Of a stretch of DNA of 64,000 nucleotides, positions 1 through 8,543 are shown piece after piece (position 1 is the stretch's first letter; every line of letters starts with the position of its first letter). This DNA is from Candidatus Kaiserbacteria bacterium (GTDB taxonomy: Bacteria > Patescibacteria > Paceibacteria > UBA9973 > UBA2103): the NCBI GenBank assembly GCA_016182485.1, contig JACPGH010000002.1, forward strand, positions 30,592 to 94,591, in the 5' to 3' direction. The translations under genes and the position numbers were made by a program. The notes beneath the pieces were generated by a model, which was not told the origin of the DNA, did not search any database, and saw nothing but the letters and a program-made list of their open reading frames with translations.

Positions 1-423
1 GCGTTCATAGAGTACCTCGGGTAATGGCGCGAATTCCTCCGCGGTAATATAGAGCGTCTCGCGCCCCGGCACATGCTCGATGCCGCCCTCGGCCTCGCCG
101 CCTGTCAGTATCATGCGGATGTTCGCGCGCTCGCCCAGCACCAAATTAGATTTGGTGCTGGGCGAGCCGTCAGTATTGCGCTTGATAAGCTCGCGCATCG
201 CTTCGAGAACCTCGCCGCTCGAGTAGGGGAGGGTAAGGCCGAGCGGCTTCGCCGATCGCTCGAATCGTTCCCAGTGCGCGTCGAAATGGAACGGCTCGCC
301 GCGAAAAGCGGTAATGCCTTCATAAATCCCGAATCCGCGCAGCACTCCTAGGTCAAGCACTCCGATTTTCGCCTCTTTGAGCGGCACCACATTCCCGTTC
401 AGCCAGCAGAGTTGTTCTTTCAT
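1..423 (-). CDS. Class IV PLP aminotransferase, cut by window edge
   Basis: Fold-type IV pyridoxal-phosphate aminotransferase, the family of branched-chain and D-amino-acid transaminases; the substrate cannot be told from this part. The visible 141 codons are the N-terminal portion and translation runs off the window start. Family features: LNG at residues 8-10 and DLGVLRGFGIYEG at 24-36, then an ILTGG motif after a short insert. The start is the ATG at 421-423, with a TATACT -10 hexamer exactly 7 nt upstream, implying a leaderless mRNA. A perfect palindrome (130-166) is translated in frame at about residues 86-98, where the family normally has a short turn. Confidence 0.8.
   Translation of the reverse strand, partial: MKEQLCWLNGNVVPLKEAKIGVLDLGVLRGFGIYEGITAFRGEPFHFDAHWERFERSAKPLGLTLPYSSGEVLEAMRELIKRNTDGSPSTKSNLVLGERANIRMILTGGEAEGGIEHVPGRETLYITAEEFAPLPEVLYER
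130..166. repeat. Palindrome inserted in frame in aminotransferase gene
   Basis: Perfect inverted repeat with 17-bp arms and a 3-nt centre (TAG on the plus strand). It lies wholly inside the aminotransferase coding region and stays open in its frame, adding roughly 12 residues (GSPSTKSNLVLGE) not typical of the family. Confidence 0.8.
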
Positions 424-540
424 TCGCGCCAGTATAGCAGTATTTAAGATTGTATTCTCACTTTTGAAAATATCAAAATGGTCCTATAGGACAGAAATGA
501 TGAATATACAGCTCTAAAGGTGCTGAGATCTGCTTCGCGG

Positions 541-630
541 TGCCGAGGGTGGGGGTCGAACCCACATGAAGGTTTTTGGGCCCTCTCAGCGTTTTAAGCG
601 CTGTGCGTCTGCCAATTCCGCCACCTCGGC
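541..630 (-). tRNA. tRNA-Leu (UAA anticodon)
   Basis: Class II tRNA with a long variable arm. The acceptor stem GCCGAGG pairs with CCTCGGC, and the T arm holds GGGTTCGACCCC. The anticodon loop CTTAAAA between CAGCG/CGCTG gives anticodon UAA, which reads UUA/UUG leucine codons. No CCA is encoded. Confidence 0.95.
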
Positions 631-640
631 GAAGTGAGGA

Positions 641-668
641 AGTAAAAAGATGCTAGCATCTTTTTACT
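641..668. repeat. 28-bp perfect palindrome upstream of tRNA-Leu
   Basis: AGTAAAAAGATGC followed by its exact complement around a central TA, 10 bp upstream of the tRNA-Leu 5' end. Two further hairpin-forming stretches follow between 675 and 740. One resembles a repeat also seen inside miaA (the SAKATED-encoding stretch near 10180). Confidence 0.75.
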
Positions 669-775
669 CTCCGAACGAGCCGAAGTATGTACTCATACCT
701 CGGCTTGCCCTTCGTAGCTTTAGCGAAGAAGGACGTACTTTTTATGATACCAGCACTCTGCTATTGTGGAAGAAC

Positions 776-847
776 GGCCCGGTGGCGAAGAAGCAACGCG
801 ACGGTCTGCAAAACCGTTATGCGAGGGTGCGAATCCCTCCCGGGCCT
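776..847 (+). tRNA. tRNA-Cys (GCA anticodon)
   Basis: Acceptor stem GGCCCGG/CCGGGCC; anticodon stem ACGGT/ACCGT with loop CTGCAAA giving anticodon GCA; T arm GAGGGTGCGAATCCCTC. No encoded CCA. It ends immediately next to the stop codon of the convergent rbfA gene. Confidence 0.95.
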
Positions 848-1156
848 CTAGGAATGTTCAGGGTCGAGCAGGAAGTCCACGCGCGGGAGGCGCAAATGCG
901 CCGTGTGATGCTTCAAATGATCCGAGAAGGCCTCGCGCTGCCGCTCGAGAAATGCGAGGGCGGCGCTAGTCTTCTCGATAGGAAAAACGCTCACGAACAC
1001 GTGCATCCGCTCGCCGTGGGCGACTGACTCCGCGCGGATCACCGTGATGAGGGATTCCGTGCCGGCTTCCTGCGCGATAAAGCGCGCCGCTTCGCGCGCG
1101 ATAAGCGCGGTAACGCGGCCGGCCTCTCGAGCGCCGTTTTTTGGGCCGTCCGTCAT
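848..1156 (-). CDS. rbfA: Ribosome-binding factor A
   Basis: RbfA is a small KH-fold protein that binds the 30S subunit and helps mature the 5' end of 16S rRNA. The 102-residue length is typical. Recognisable parts are an N-terminal helix with SLITVIRAESVAHGERMHVF (the family's strand with T-V-V-S-D-L variations) and a central region that carries on to an R-L-P-R-V-DF-DP ending (LPRVDFLLDPEHS), which is the family's C-terminal signature. Its start overlaps the infB stop by 4 nt (ATGA), so the two are translationally coupled. rbfA next to infB is the standard bacterial arrangement. Confidence 0.85.
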   Translation of the reverse strand: MTDGPKNGAREAGRVTALIAREAARFIAQEAGTESLITVIRAESVAHGERMHVFVSVFPIEKTSAALAFLERQREAFSDHLKHHTAHLRLPRVDFLLDPEHS

Positions 1157-2622
1157 GATGCGGAAATTACGAAAGCAATTAGCGTGTCTCCCGGCGCCGC
1201 GCTCTCGCGGCTCTCTATCTCCGCGCCGAAATCGCCTTCGGTTTTAATCTCCTTTACGTCCGCGCGAGCTTGCTGCAAATTCCGAATGCTTCCGCGTCCG
1301 ATCTCAACGTCGCGGCGGAGGATCTTGATACGGTTGCCGGTTGTGAGAGTCCCGGAGACGTAGCGCGCGCCGAGCACCTGCTTCTTCGCTCCTGAAGAGA
1401 AGGTCTTCGCGACCGTGGCGCGGCCGAGTTCCTGTTCGGACTCGACAATCGGAGCGCGCTCGGCAAGCAGTTCCGCTACCTTCTCGGATAGCTTATAAAT
1501 TATAGAGAAGGTGAATATCCCGATAGTCTCGCGTTCCGCGAGATCGCGCGCGATAGGATCAGTCGAGACATTGAACGCAATGACGGCTCCGCGCGCGGCC
1601 TGCGCCAGCCGCACATCATTTTCCGAGACGCTGCCGACGCCGCTTCCGATTATCCGGAGGGCTGTCCGTTCGTGCTTCACCTTGCGCAGTTCGTGGATAA
1701 TCGCGTCAATCGAGCCCGCTACATCCGCCTTGATCACGAGCGGCAGTTCAGAGAGGCCTTCGCTGTCCGTGGCTTGTTCGCTTGCCGATGCTATCGCATT
1801 CGCGTTCTCACTGGCAAGCTTTTCCGCTTCTTTCTTTGTTTTGACTATGCTGAAAAGGGAGCCGGCCGTCGGCAACTTGCTGAATCCCGAGATGCGCACC
1901 GGCGCGGAAGGGCCGGCTTCCTCGATGCGTGTACCGCGGAAGTCTTCTATGAAGCGGATGGGCGCGTATGCGTCGCCGGCGACCAGGAATCCGGCGAGCC
2001 TTAAGGTGCCGTCTTTCACTATAAGAGTCGCCGAGGCGCCGCGCTTAGGGTCCTGCGTCGATTCGAGCACGAACCCTTCCGCCGAAGCGTCAGGGTCTGC
2101 GGAGAGTTCTGCGAGGTCGGCAGTCAGAAGTACGAGACCGAGAAGCTCCGGCACGCCCTCGCCGCTTTTAGAGGAGATAAGGGCGTAGGCGACATCGCCC
2201 CCTAGACCCTCAAGGTATATGCCGTTTTCAAGCATGGAGTTTTTCGCGCGTTCTATGTCGGCATTGTTTTTGTCTATTTTTGTTATCGCGACGATATATG
2301 GAATGCCAGATTCTTTGATCGCGGCCAGGGCGTCGAGCGTCTGCGGCATAACGCCCTCATCTGCGGCGACTACGAGAATCGCAATGTCCGCCGCCGCCGC
2401 GCCGCGCAGGCGCAGAGCCTTAAAGGCCTCATGGCCCGGCGTATCGAGGAAGGTGACGGGGCGGTCGTTATGCAGCGCGACATACGCCGCGACGTGCTGA
2501 GTAATCCCGCCCGCCTCGCCAGCCACCACGTTCGTTTTGCGGATGTAGTCGAGAAGCGAGGATTTCCCATGGTCTATGTGGCCCATCACCGCGATGACGG
2601 GCGGACGTATCTCCCGCGCCAT
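1153..2622 (-). CDS. infB: Translation initiation factor IF-2, short form
   Basis: GTPase that places initiator tRNA on the 30S subunit and promotes subunit joining. At 489 residues it begins almost directly with the G domain, unlike the roughly 890-residue E. coli protein, so the N-terminal extension is absent. G1 is GHIDHGKS (14-21) and G3 is DTPGH (60-64). G4 reads TKID (114-117) where NKxD is usual. Domains II, III and C2 follow, including the second beta-barrel near the C-terminus (GRATVAKTF, GTLTTGNRIKIL). Coupled to rbfA by ATGA. The short form is common in CPR bacteria. Confidence 0.93.
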   Translation of the reverse strand: MAREIRPPVIAVMGHIDHGKSSLLDYIRKTNVVAGEAGGITQHVAAYVALHNDRPVTFLDTPGHEAFKALRLRGAAAADIAILVVAADEGVMPQTLDALAAIKESGIPYIVAITKIDKNNADIERAKNSMLENGIYLEGLGGDVAYALISSKSGEGVPELLGLVLLTADLAELSADPDASAEGFVLESTQDPKRGASATLIVKDGTLRLAGFLVAGDAYAPIRFIEDFRGTRIEEAGPSAPVRISGFSKLPTAGSLFSIVKTKKEAEKLASENANAIASASEQATDSEGLSELPLVIKADVAGSIDAIIHELRKVKHERTALRIIGSGVGSVSENDVRLAQAARGAVIAFNVSTDPIARDLAERETIGIFTFSIIYKLSEKVAELLAERAPIVESEQELGRATVAKTFSSGAKKQVLGARYVSGTLTTGNRIKILRRDVEIGRGSIRNLQQARADVKEIKTEGDFGAEIESRESAAPGDTLIAFVISAS

Positions 2623-2681
2623 AGTTTCCTTATTTCATCATAAAAATTGCCTGGCCGCAATCCTTTGGGTAGAATCGAGTT

Positions 2682-3878
2682 ATGCGTTCCCGCCGTAAGA
2701 GTCATCAGCGAACATATCTGGATGCCGCCGCGGGGTGGGACGGGCCTTCGCCACGCCGGAGCGGGCTATGGCCTCGCGGAGGCGGGAATCCGTCGTCGCC
2801 GCATGCGGAAGGCCGAATGGCCCGAGAGATTCTTGAGGGAGCTCGCACGGTGGTCGCGCGTCTGCTTGAAGTGCAGGCGGACGACGTAATATTCACGAGC
2901 GGCGCGACGGAGTCGAACGCGCTCGCGATACTGGGAGTTGTAAGGGCTTGCCGCAATCCCGCGGCTCGCCTGCATGTGCTGTATGCGCCCGGCGCGCATG
3001 CATCCATCGTTGAGAACGTGAAGCTGCTTGCGGCGGAAGGGGCCGAGATCGAGCCTCTGCCGATGCGCGATCGCCAGGTGGACTGCGCCGCGCTCGCGAA
3101 ACTTTTGCGCCCGAGTACAGCACTCGTCACGATGGAGGCCGTCTGCGGCGAGACAGGAGTCATTTGGAATACGCGGGAAGTGGCGAGCGTCATACGCGAG
3201 CCATCCCGAGCGCAGCGAGGGATAATGTTGCATGTTGACGCCTCGCAAGCGCCGCTCACCGAGAAGGTAACGCGCGCGCATTTCGGTGCCGATCTTCTGA
3301 CTCTTGACGGTTCGAAGATCGGGGCGGCGCGCGGGGTCGGCGCGCTCATTGCGCATCGCACTATCCCGCTTGCCCCTCTTTATCTAGGCGGCGGTCAGGA
3401 GCGCGGCGTGCGGCCGGGCAGTGAGGCGCCGCATTTGGCAGAAAGCCTCGCCAAGGCTCTAAGTCAGGCCGCGGCCGGCCGCGATGCGTTTCGCATCGCG
3501 GCCGAGGCCGCCCGGACGGATCTCATTTCCCGCCTCACGGCTGCGATTCCTGACATATATATAAATGAGGGCCGGCCGGGTCGGCAGGTGCCGCACATCT
3601 TGAACGTGTCCTTGCCCGGCCGCGATACGGATTTCCTCGTCGCCCTCCTCGACGAAGCCGGCTTCGCAGTTTCCACAAAGAGCGCCTGCGAGACGGATTC
3701 CGAGACTGGTTCTCGACCCGTCCTGGTTCTTTTCGGGGACGAAACCCGCGCTCGTTCGACATTAAGGATTTCCTGGAATCCCGAAGCCGATCTCTCGCGT
3801 CTCCGCTCTTTCGCGGACGCGCTTACGCGAGCAGTCGCATTTTCCGCCGGCGGAGTTGACGATAGGGGCAGTGGGTAG
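2682..3878 (+). CDS. Cysteine desulfurase (NifS/IscS-like)
   Basis: Class V PLP aminotransferase that would take sulfur from cysteine for Fe-S cluster or thiouridine synthesis. Family motifs in order: YLDAAAG near the N-terminus, GNPSSPHAEG, SGATESNALAI, HVDASQA, the PLP-lysine region DGSKIGAARGVGAL (usual SAHKxxGPKG; here the histidine before the lysine is replaced), GGGQERGVRPGSE, and the catalytic-cysteine loop STKSACETDS. Start: ATG 6 nt after a TAGAAT -10, implying a leaderless mRNA. A repeat (about 3203-3223, encoding PSRAQRG) sits in frame. No iscU-type scaffold adjoins. The modified lysine loop lowers certainty of activity. Confidence 0.85.
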   Translation: MRSRRKSHQRTYLDAAAGWDGPSPRRSGLWPRGGGNPSSPHAEGRMAREILEGARTVVARLLEVQADDVIFTSGATESNALAILGVVRACRNPAARLHVLYAPGAHASIVENVKLLAAEGAEIEPLPMRDRQVDCAALAKLLRPSTALVTMEAVCGETGVIWNTREVASVIREPSRAQRGIMLHVDASQAPLTEKVTRAHFGADLLTLDGSKIGAARGVGALIAHRTIPLAPLYLGGGQERGVRPGSEAPHLAESLAKALSQAAAGRDAFRIAAEAARTDLISRLTAAIPDIYINEGRPGRQVPHILNVSLPGRDTDFLVALLDEAGFAVSTKSACETDSETGSRPVLVLFGDETRARSTLRISWNPEADLSRLRSFADALTRAVAFSAGGVDDRGSG

Positions 3879-3894
3879 CATTATAGATATTGTT

Positions 3895-4662
3895 ATGAAT
3901 ATTGAGGAACTTTCTAAATCTCAGCTCATACTTCTCACTATCCTCGTCAATTTCGTCATGTCGGTCGCGACCGGCATCGTGACCGTATCGCTCCTCGATC
4001 ACGCTCCCGCGTATGTCACGCAGACGGTCAATCGCGTAGTCGAACGCACTATTGAGACAGTGGCGCAGGCGGCGCCCGCTGCTATCATTCAGGCGCCCGC
4101 TCCGTCCAATCAGGATCTCGTCACTGCCGCCATCGGAGCGGGAGCGGCGCGCGCCGTAACCATCTACGCCGCCGAGACGGGCACTTCGACTCCGGCGATA
4201 GCGGTGGGCACGTACCTGCCGAAGGCGCGCGCCATCGCCACCGCCTCCCAGGATGCGTTGCCGAAAGAGGTTCTTATCAGGTTCACTGACGGCTCGCATA
4301 TCGCCGCCTCGCTCGCTCATAAGGGCGACGGGATTTCCATTTACGGCTTCGCCGACAAGGCCGTATTGCCGAAAGCCGCTTCTCCTGCGCTCATCTCGCC
4401 AAGCGACTTAAAGCTCGGGCAGACGGTCCTCGCGCTCTCCGCAGACGGTTCGGCCGCGACCGGGATAGTGGCGCGGGTCGATAAGGAAGGTATCCGCACA
4501 ACGCTCCCGGACATAGGCGCCGGCAGCGCGGCGGTAGATCTTGCCGGCAACCTGGTCGGCATAGGCGCCGGAGAGACGCCCGGGCTCCTCCTAAGCGCGA
4601 ATACCGTAATGAATCTCCTTACCGCCACGTCTTCTGTCGTAGCTCCAGTCTCGGCTAGATAA
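3895..4662 (+). CDS. Membrane-anchored degenerate trypsin-like protein
   Basis: 255 residues: one N-terminal transmembrane helix (about 9-32), an Ala/Pro-rich linker, then a region laid out like an HtrA-type trypsin fold (VLIRFTDGS, DLKLGQTVLALS, GAGSAAVDLAGNLVGIGAG). The place where active HtrA proteins have GNSGGP reads GAGSAAV, and no TNxHV histidine motif is visible, so it is probably a non-catalytic relative. This is inference from pattern, not a firm family match. The start chosen is the ATG at 3895, 7 nt after TATAGA; an upstream in-frame ATG at 3856 overlaps the previous gene. clpB follows 23 nt downstream, perhaps as one transcript. Confidence 0.6.
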   Translation: MNIEELSKSQLILLTILVNFVMSVATGIVTVSLLDHAPAYVTQTVNRVVERTIETVAQAAPAAIIQAPAPSNQDLVTAAIGAGAARAVTIYAAETGTSTPAIAVGTYLPKARAIATASQDALPKEVLIRFTDGSHIAASLAHKGDGISIYGFADKAVLPKAASPALISPSDLKLGQTVLALSADGSAATGIVARVDKEGIRTTLPDIGAGSAAVDLAGNLVGIGAGETPGLLLSANTVMNLLTATSSVVAPVSAR

Positions 4663-4685
4663 GCATTAACAGCGTAACGTTCACC

Positions 4686-7364
4686 ATGCCTCCTCCTTTC
4701 ACTAATTTCACAACCAAAGCCAAGGAAGCGGTCCGCCGCGCGCATGAGCTCGCTATCGAGCGCGGGCAGAACCATGTCTCGCCGCTCCATCTTCTCGCGG
4801 CGCTCGTGCTGCAGGAAGAGTCGCTCGTTTTTTCCATCCTCGACCGGATGGAGATAGACGCGATCATGTTCACCGATGCCGTCCTCGAACAGCTGGAAAC
4901 GCCCGAGAGCGCGTCAGTCCTCTCGCCCTCCTACCAGATTTATCTCACGCCGGATCTCGCACAGGCGCTCGAGGCGGCCGGGAAGATCGCCGCGCGCTTG
5001 AACGATACTTTCGTCGGTACCGAACATCTTTTCTTGGCGATAATCGAGCATCCGGGAGTCGCCGCCGACGTTCTCTCGCGCTTCTCTATCCAGCAAGCGT
5101 CCGCGCTCGCGGTACTGAAGGAGCTCAAGACCACTAAGGACGGAAGCTCCGCGGAGCCGAAACGCTTCCGCGCCCTCGCGAAATACGCGCGGAATCTCAC
5201 CAAGCTCGCCGCCGAGAACAAGCTTGATCCGGTGATCGGCCGCGACGTGGAAATTAACCGGGTCATCCAGATCCTCGCGCGCCGCACGAAGAACAACCCG
5301 ATACTTATCGGCGAGGCGGGCGTCGGCAAGACGGCGATCGCCGAGGGGCTTGCGGCGCGCATGGCCGTAGGCGACGTCCCGGAGACGCTGAAAGGGAAGG
5401 AATTGCTCTCGCTCGATCTCGGGCTTATGATCGCCGGCACGAAATATCGCGGAGAATTCGAAGAGCGCATGAAGAACGTGATGAAAGAAGTCGAGCGGTC
5501 GGAAGGCAAGGTCGTCCTCTTCGTGGACGAGTTGCACACGCTCGTGGGCGCGGGCGGAGCCGAAGGCAGCCTCGACGCTTCGAATATGCTGAAGCCCGCG
5601 CTCTCCCGCGGCGAGATCCGCGTCATCGGCGCGACCACGCTCAAGGAATATCAAAAATACATCGAGAAAGACGCGGCGCTCACCAGACGGTTTCAATCGG
5701 TGTTCGTGCAGGAGCCTTCAGTCGAGGACGGCATCGCGATACTGCGAGGGCTCCGCGATAAATATGAGCTCTATCACGGCGTGCGTATCACCGACGGCGC
5801 CATCGTAGCGGCCGTCGAGCTCTCGGCGCGCTACATCAGCGATCGCTTCCTGCCCGATAAGGCGATAGATCTTATCGATGAATCCGCCTCCGGACTGCGT
5901 ATCGCTCTTGAGAACAAGCCTCCCTTGCTCGAAGAGACCGACCGCAAGATCCGCCGGCTGGAGATAGAGCGCCAGGCGCTCCAGAAAGACGTCGATGGCG
6001 AGCATTCTTCCGAGATCAAAGAGCGCATCAAGGATATCGATGTCGAAGTGGCCGATCTTAAAGAGAAGACGGCCGAGCTCGGTCTCAAGTGGAAGAACGA
6101 GAAGGAAGTGTTGACCGAGATACGGGCGGCGAAGAACGAGCTCGAGAAGCTCAAGGTGCAGGCGGAGAAGGCCGAGGCCGCCGCCGACCTCGGCACGGTC
6201 GCGGAGATCCGCTACGGCCGTATCCCGCATATCCAGCGCGATCTCGAGACCAAGCTCAAGCGGCTCAAAACATTGCAGAAATCTCGGCGCGTACTGAATG
6301 AAGAAGTTACCGAACAGGATATCGCTTCTGTGGTCTCCCGCTGGACGGGCATCCCGGTACAGCGAATGCTCGAAGAGGAAGCGGCGAAACTCGCGCGCAT
6401 GGAGGAAGCGCTTAAAGCAGGCATCATCGGACAAAATCCCGCAGTGCAGAAAGTTACGAACGCAGTGAAGCGCTCGCGGGTGGGAATCAGCGACCCGAAT
6501 CGCCCTATCGGCTCCTTCCTCTTTCTCGGCCCGACCGGGGTAGGGAAGACGGAGCTCTCGAAGAAGCTCGCGGAATTCATGTTCAACGATGCCGACGCTC
6601 TGGTGCGAGTGGATATGAGCGAATTCATGGAGAGGCACTCGGTGGCGAAATTGATCGGCGCGCCGCCGGGCTACGTGGGCTATGAGGAATCAGGCCTGCT
6701 CACCGAGCGCATCCGCCATCGTCCCTACGCGGTCGTGCTATTCGACGAAATCGAGAAGGCGCACCCCGAGGTTTTCAATATTCTGCTCCAGGTCCTCGAC
6801 TCGGGGCACTTGACCGACGGTAAGGGCCGCAAGGTCAATTTCAAGAACACGATCATCGTGCTGACCAGTAACATCGGCGGGGAATTCATCGATAAGTTGG
6901 CGCACATCGGCTTCGGGACGGCTGGCGCCACCGACGCGTCGCGTTACGAAGAGACTAAGGAGAAGATAATGAGCGAGCTGCGCGAGCACTTCCGCCCGGA
7001 ATTCTTGAACCGCCTGGACGACATCATCATCTTCGACGTTCTCTCGAAGGAGGCGCTGGCCGAGATAGTGCACAATCAGGTGGAGGAGGTCGTGAAGCGG
7101 CTCGCGCACAAGCGCATCACGCTCGTCATCTCGCCGGAAGTCCGTACGTGGCTCGCCGAGAAAGGATACAATCCCGAATACGGCGCCCGGCCGCTGCGGC
7201 GAACTATTCAGGATAAGATACTCACGCCGCTCGCATCGCTCATGGTCTCGCAGGGCGTGCTTGAGGGCGGCACGGTTGCAGTCAGCGTGAGGAACGACGA
7301 GCCGAGTTTCGAAGTAAGAAAGAAAGTGCGAGCGGGCCTTAAGAAAGAAGCCGCGGTTGCCTAA
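4686..7364 (+). CDS. clpB: ATP-dependent chaperone ClpB
   Basis: Hsp100 disaggregase, 892 residues, cytoplasmic hexamer working with DnaK. Order: Clp N-domain repeats (FTTKAKEAVRRAHELA), AAA-1 with Walker A GEAGVGKT and Walker B VVLFVDELH, a long coiled-coil middle domain (about 405-530), then AAA-2 with GPTGVGKT and VVLFDEIEKAHP, and the C-terminal small domain (NPEYGARPLRRTIQ). The full-length middle domain (RYGRIPHIQ, SRWTGIPVQRM) favours ClpB over ClpC, which has a shorter one. No IGF/IGL ClpP-docking loop was noticed. An 8-bp GC hairpin at 7463-7482 may end the transcript. Confidence 0.92.
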   Translation: MPPPFTNFTTKAKEAVRRAHELAIERGQNHVSPLHLLAALVLQEESLVFSILDRMEIDAIMFTDAVLEQLETPESASVLSPSYQIYLTPDLAQALEAAGKIAARLNDTFVGTEHLFLAIIEHPGVAADVLSRFSIQQASALAVLKELKTTKDGSSAEPKRFRALAKYARNLTKLAAENKLDPVIGRDVEINRVIQILARRTKNNPILIGEAGVGKTAIAEGLAARMAVGDVPETLKGKELLSLDLGLMIAGTKYRGEFEERMKNVMKEVERSEGKVVLFVDELHTLVGAGGAEGSLDASNMLKPALSRGEIRVIGATTLKEYQKYIEKDAALTRRFQSVFVQEPSVEDGIAILRGLRDKYELYHGVRITDGAIVAAVELSARYISDRFLPDKAIDLIDESASGLRIALENKPPLLEETDRKIRRLEIERQALQKDVDGEHSSEIKERIKDIDVEVADLKEKTAELGLKWKNEKEVLTEIRAAKNELEKLKVQAEKAEAAADLGTVAEIRYGRIPHIQRDLETKLKRLKTLQKSRRVLNEEVTEQDIASVVSRWTGIPVQRMLEEEAAKLARMEEALKAGIIGQNPAVQKVTNAVKRSRVGISDPNRPIGSFLFLGPTGVGKTELSKKLAEFMFNDADALVRVDMSEFMERHSVAKLIGAPPGYVGYEESGLLTERIRHRPYAVVLFDEIEKAHPEVFNILLQVLDSGHLTDGKGRKVNFKNTIIVLTSNIGGEFIDKLAHIGFGTAGATDASRYEETKEKIMSELREHFRPEFLNRLDDIIIFDVLSKEALAEIVHNQVEEVVKRLAHKRITLVISPEVRTWLAEKGYNPEYGARPLRRTIQDKILTPLASLMVSQGVLEGGTVAVSVRNDEPSFEVRKKVRAGLKKEAAVA

Positions 7365-7380
7365 GCTACGCCAGCACCGG

Positions 7381-7456
7381 TGTGAAGGTCTGACCTTCAC
7401 ATCGAAAAAGTCTGATAAAATATACGTATATTGTATGTGAAGGTCTGACCTTCACA
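7381..7456. repeat. Paired-palindrome intergenic element, copy 1
   Basis: Two identical 21-bp palindromes (TGTGAAGGTC-T-GACCTTCACA) at 7381-7401 and 7436-7456, separated by 34 bp of AT-rich sequence. This copy differs from the other four in its spacer, which lacks the AAGCT start. It lies just after clpB. Confidence 0.9.
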
Positions 7457-7492
7457 GGTACGAGCTGGCGCAATCGCCAGCTTTCGGCGTGT

Positions 7493-7532
7493 AAAAACAA
7501 CGCGGCGCGTGGAGGGAACCTCCACACGCCGC
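7493..7532 (-). terminator. Intrinsic terminator of the 7.5-8.3 kb operon
   Basis: GC-rich hairpin (GCGGCG..GTGGAGG / CCTCCAC..CGCCGC) followed on the minus strand by a T-run (plus-strand A-run at 7493-7497). It is placed 18 nt after the stop of the small secreted protein. Confidence 0.75.
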
Positions 7533-7549
7533 TGGGGCGCTCGCCATGC

Positions 7550-7864
7550 TCACTTCTTCGGGAGCTTGCACTCCGTCTCACCCGACGGGGAGACCGTGCA
7601 GGTGACAGGGCCCGAGTTCTTCTGCAAGTAGTACGCGATGATGCCGATCTGCGTCGACGTAGCTTCCTTGCCGGCGCAATCGAGTTTCAGCACCGCGTCG
7701 TCTGGAGAACGCGCCTCGGTTGACTTCATGGTACATGGGATGTCTCGCGCAGCCATGCTTGAGTGCCGTGGGACAGCATAGGCCACCGCTTGAATAGCGG
7801 CGGCCACAGCGATGAGCAGCGCGATGAGAAGTTGTGCTGGGAACGGTAGAATGAGGCGCTTCAT
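7550..7864 (-). CDS. Small secreted or anchored protein, unknown
   Basis: Not recognised. 104 residues with an N-terminal hydrophobic segment (LLIALLIAVAAAIQAVAYAVP, about 11-31) that looks like a signal peptide or anchor. The extracytoplasmic part holds three cysteines (PCTMK, LKLDCAG, VTCTV) and a fourth in TECKLPKK, enough for two disulfides. The start ATG overlaps the upstream gene's stop (ATGA) and has a strong AGGAGGT Shine-Dalgarno inside that gene. Second gene of a two-gene operon with its own promoter and terminator. Confidence 0.65.
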   Translation of the reverse strand: MKRLILPFPAQLLIALLIAVAAAIQAVAYAVPRHSSMAARDIPCTMKSTEARSPDDAVLKLDCAGKEATSTQIGIIAYYLQKNSGPVTCTVSPSGETECKLPKK

Positions 7865-8349
7865 GACCGCACCTCCTGCTCGTGGCGCTCGATCATGATC
7901 GAAGGGCAGACCTTCTGCTTCTGTGCGGCGAACCATTCGCCGAGGATTTCGAAGAAGGTCGGCGCTGTCGGGACATGCGCCTCCGCCTTCTCTCGCTCCG
8001 CGCGCCAGCGCCGAAGGCGTCGCTGGTACTGCCATTCGTTCACGCGGTTCCCAGCGGCCTTGATGCCCCAGATGAACAGGACGACTCCGACGATGCCGCC
8101 CGCGGTGAGCGAATAGGCGGAACCGCCGAAGAGGGTCATTGGCAGGACGGTGAAGACCGCTATCAGGAGGCCGTACAGGATCACGTGAAGCGTGAGAATG
8201 AGTGGTGCGTAGACGAGCGTGACCCTCAGGAAGAAGCAGAGATTGGTGTGCTTGATCCATGAGGCAGTGTCTCTGTCCCGGAAGGCATCGTAGATGCCAA
8301 GGGACCATAGGAACCATCGAACGTACCATTGCCGGTCGTCGAGAGTCAT
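7861..8349 (-). CDS. Two-helix membrane protein, unknown
   Basis: Not recognised. 162 residues. Two hydrophobic stretches in the middle (CFFLRVTLVYAPLILTLHV and the ALTAGG-like GGIVGVVLFIWGI) are preceded by a soluble N-terminus and followed by an Arg-rich cytoplasmic tail. The start is set at the ATG at 8347-8349 because AAAGGA lies just upstream. A longer TTG-started reading (to 8472) is rejected because its first codons are the -35 box. Operon partner of the 104-residue secreted protein, with which it overlaps by 4 nt; together they may form a small membrane complex. Confidence 0.65.
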   Translation of the reverse strand: MTLDDRQWYVRWFLWSLGIYDAFRDRDTASWIKHTNLCFFLRVTLVYAPLILTLHVILYGLLIAVFTVLPMTLFGGSAYSLTAGGIVGVVLFIWGIKAAGNRVNEWQYQRRLRRWRAEREKAEAHVPTAPTFFEILGEWFAAQKQKVCPSIMIERHEQEVRS

Positions 8350-8442
8350 TAGGTATCCTTTCTCCGCCTCAATGCGGCATTCGACAAGGAACTGCTTGAG
8401 CCGCTGCTGGCGAGTCCCAACGACGCGCCAATTCCGGGCCGA

Positions 8443-8472
8443 AGTATGCTCCACCGGAAGGCTTGTTGTCAA
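8443..8472 (-). promoter_or_regulatory. Sigma-70 promoter for the 8.3-7.5 kb operon
   Basis: -35 TTGACA (8467-8472), 18-bp spacer, -10 CATACT (8443-8448), leaving a leader of about 90 nt before the Shine-Dalgarno start at 8349. Confidence 0.6.
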
Positions 8473-8543
8473 GGTTCGCCAGCGGTCGCTCAGGACATAA
8501 GCGAGAGATTGCTTCCTGGGTTCTTGTTTGTTATATTTTTAAT

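Noticed and set aside
2705..3361. Large minus-strand frames opposite the cysteine desulfurase
   Set aside because: Arg/Ser/Ala-rich shadows of GC-rich coding sequence on the other strand.
3856..3894. Earlier start of the degenerate trypsin-like protein
   Set aside because: It overlaps the desulfurase gene and adds residues without similarity; the ATG at 3895 has the standard -10 spacing.
7865..8329. Long frame continuing upstream of the 104-residue secreted protein
   Set aside because: It is antiparallel-frame sequence inside the well-supported membrane protein gene; the ATG at 7864 with AGGAGGT explains the start.
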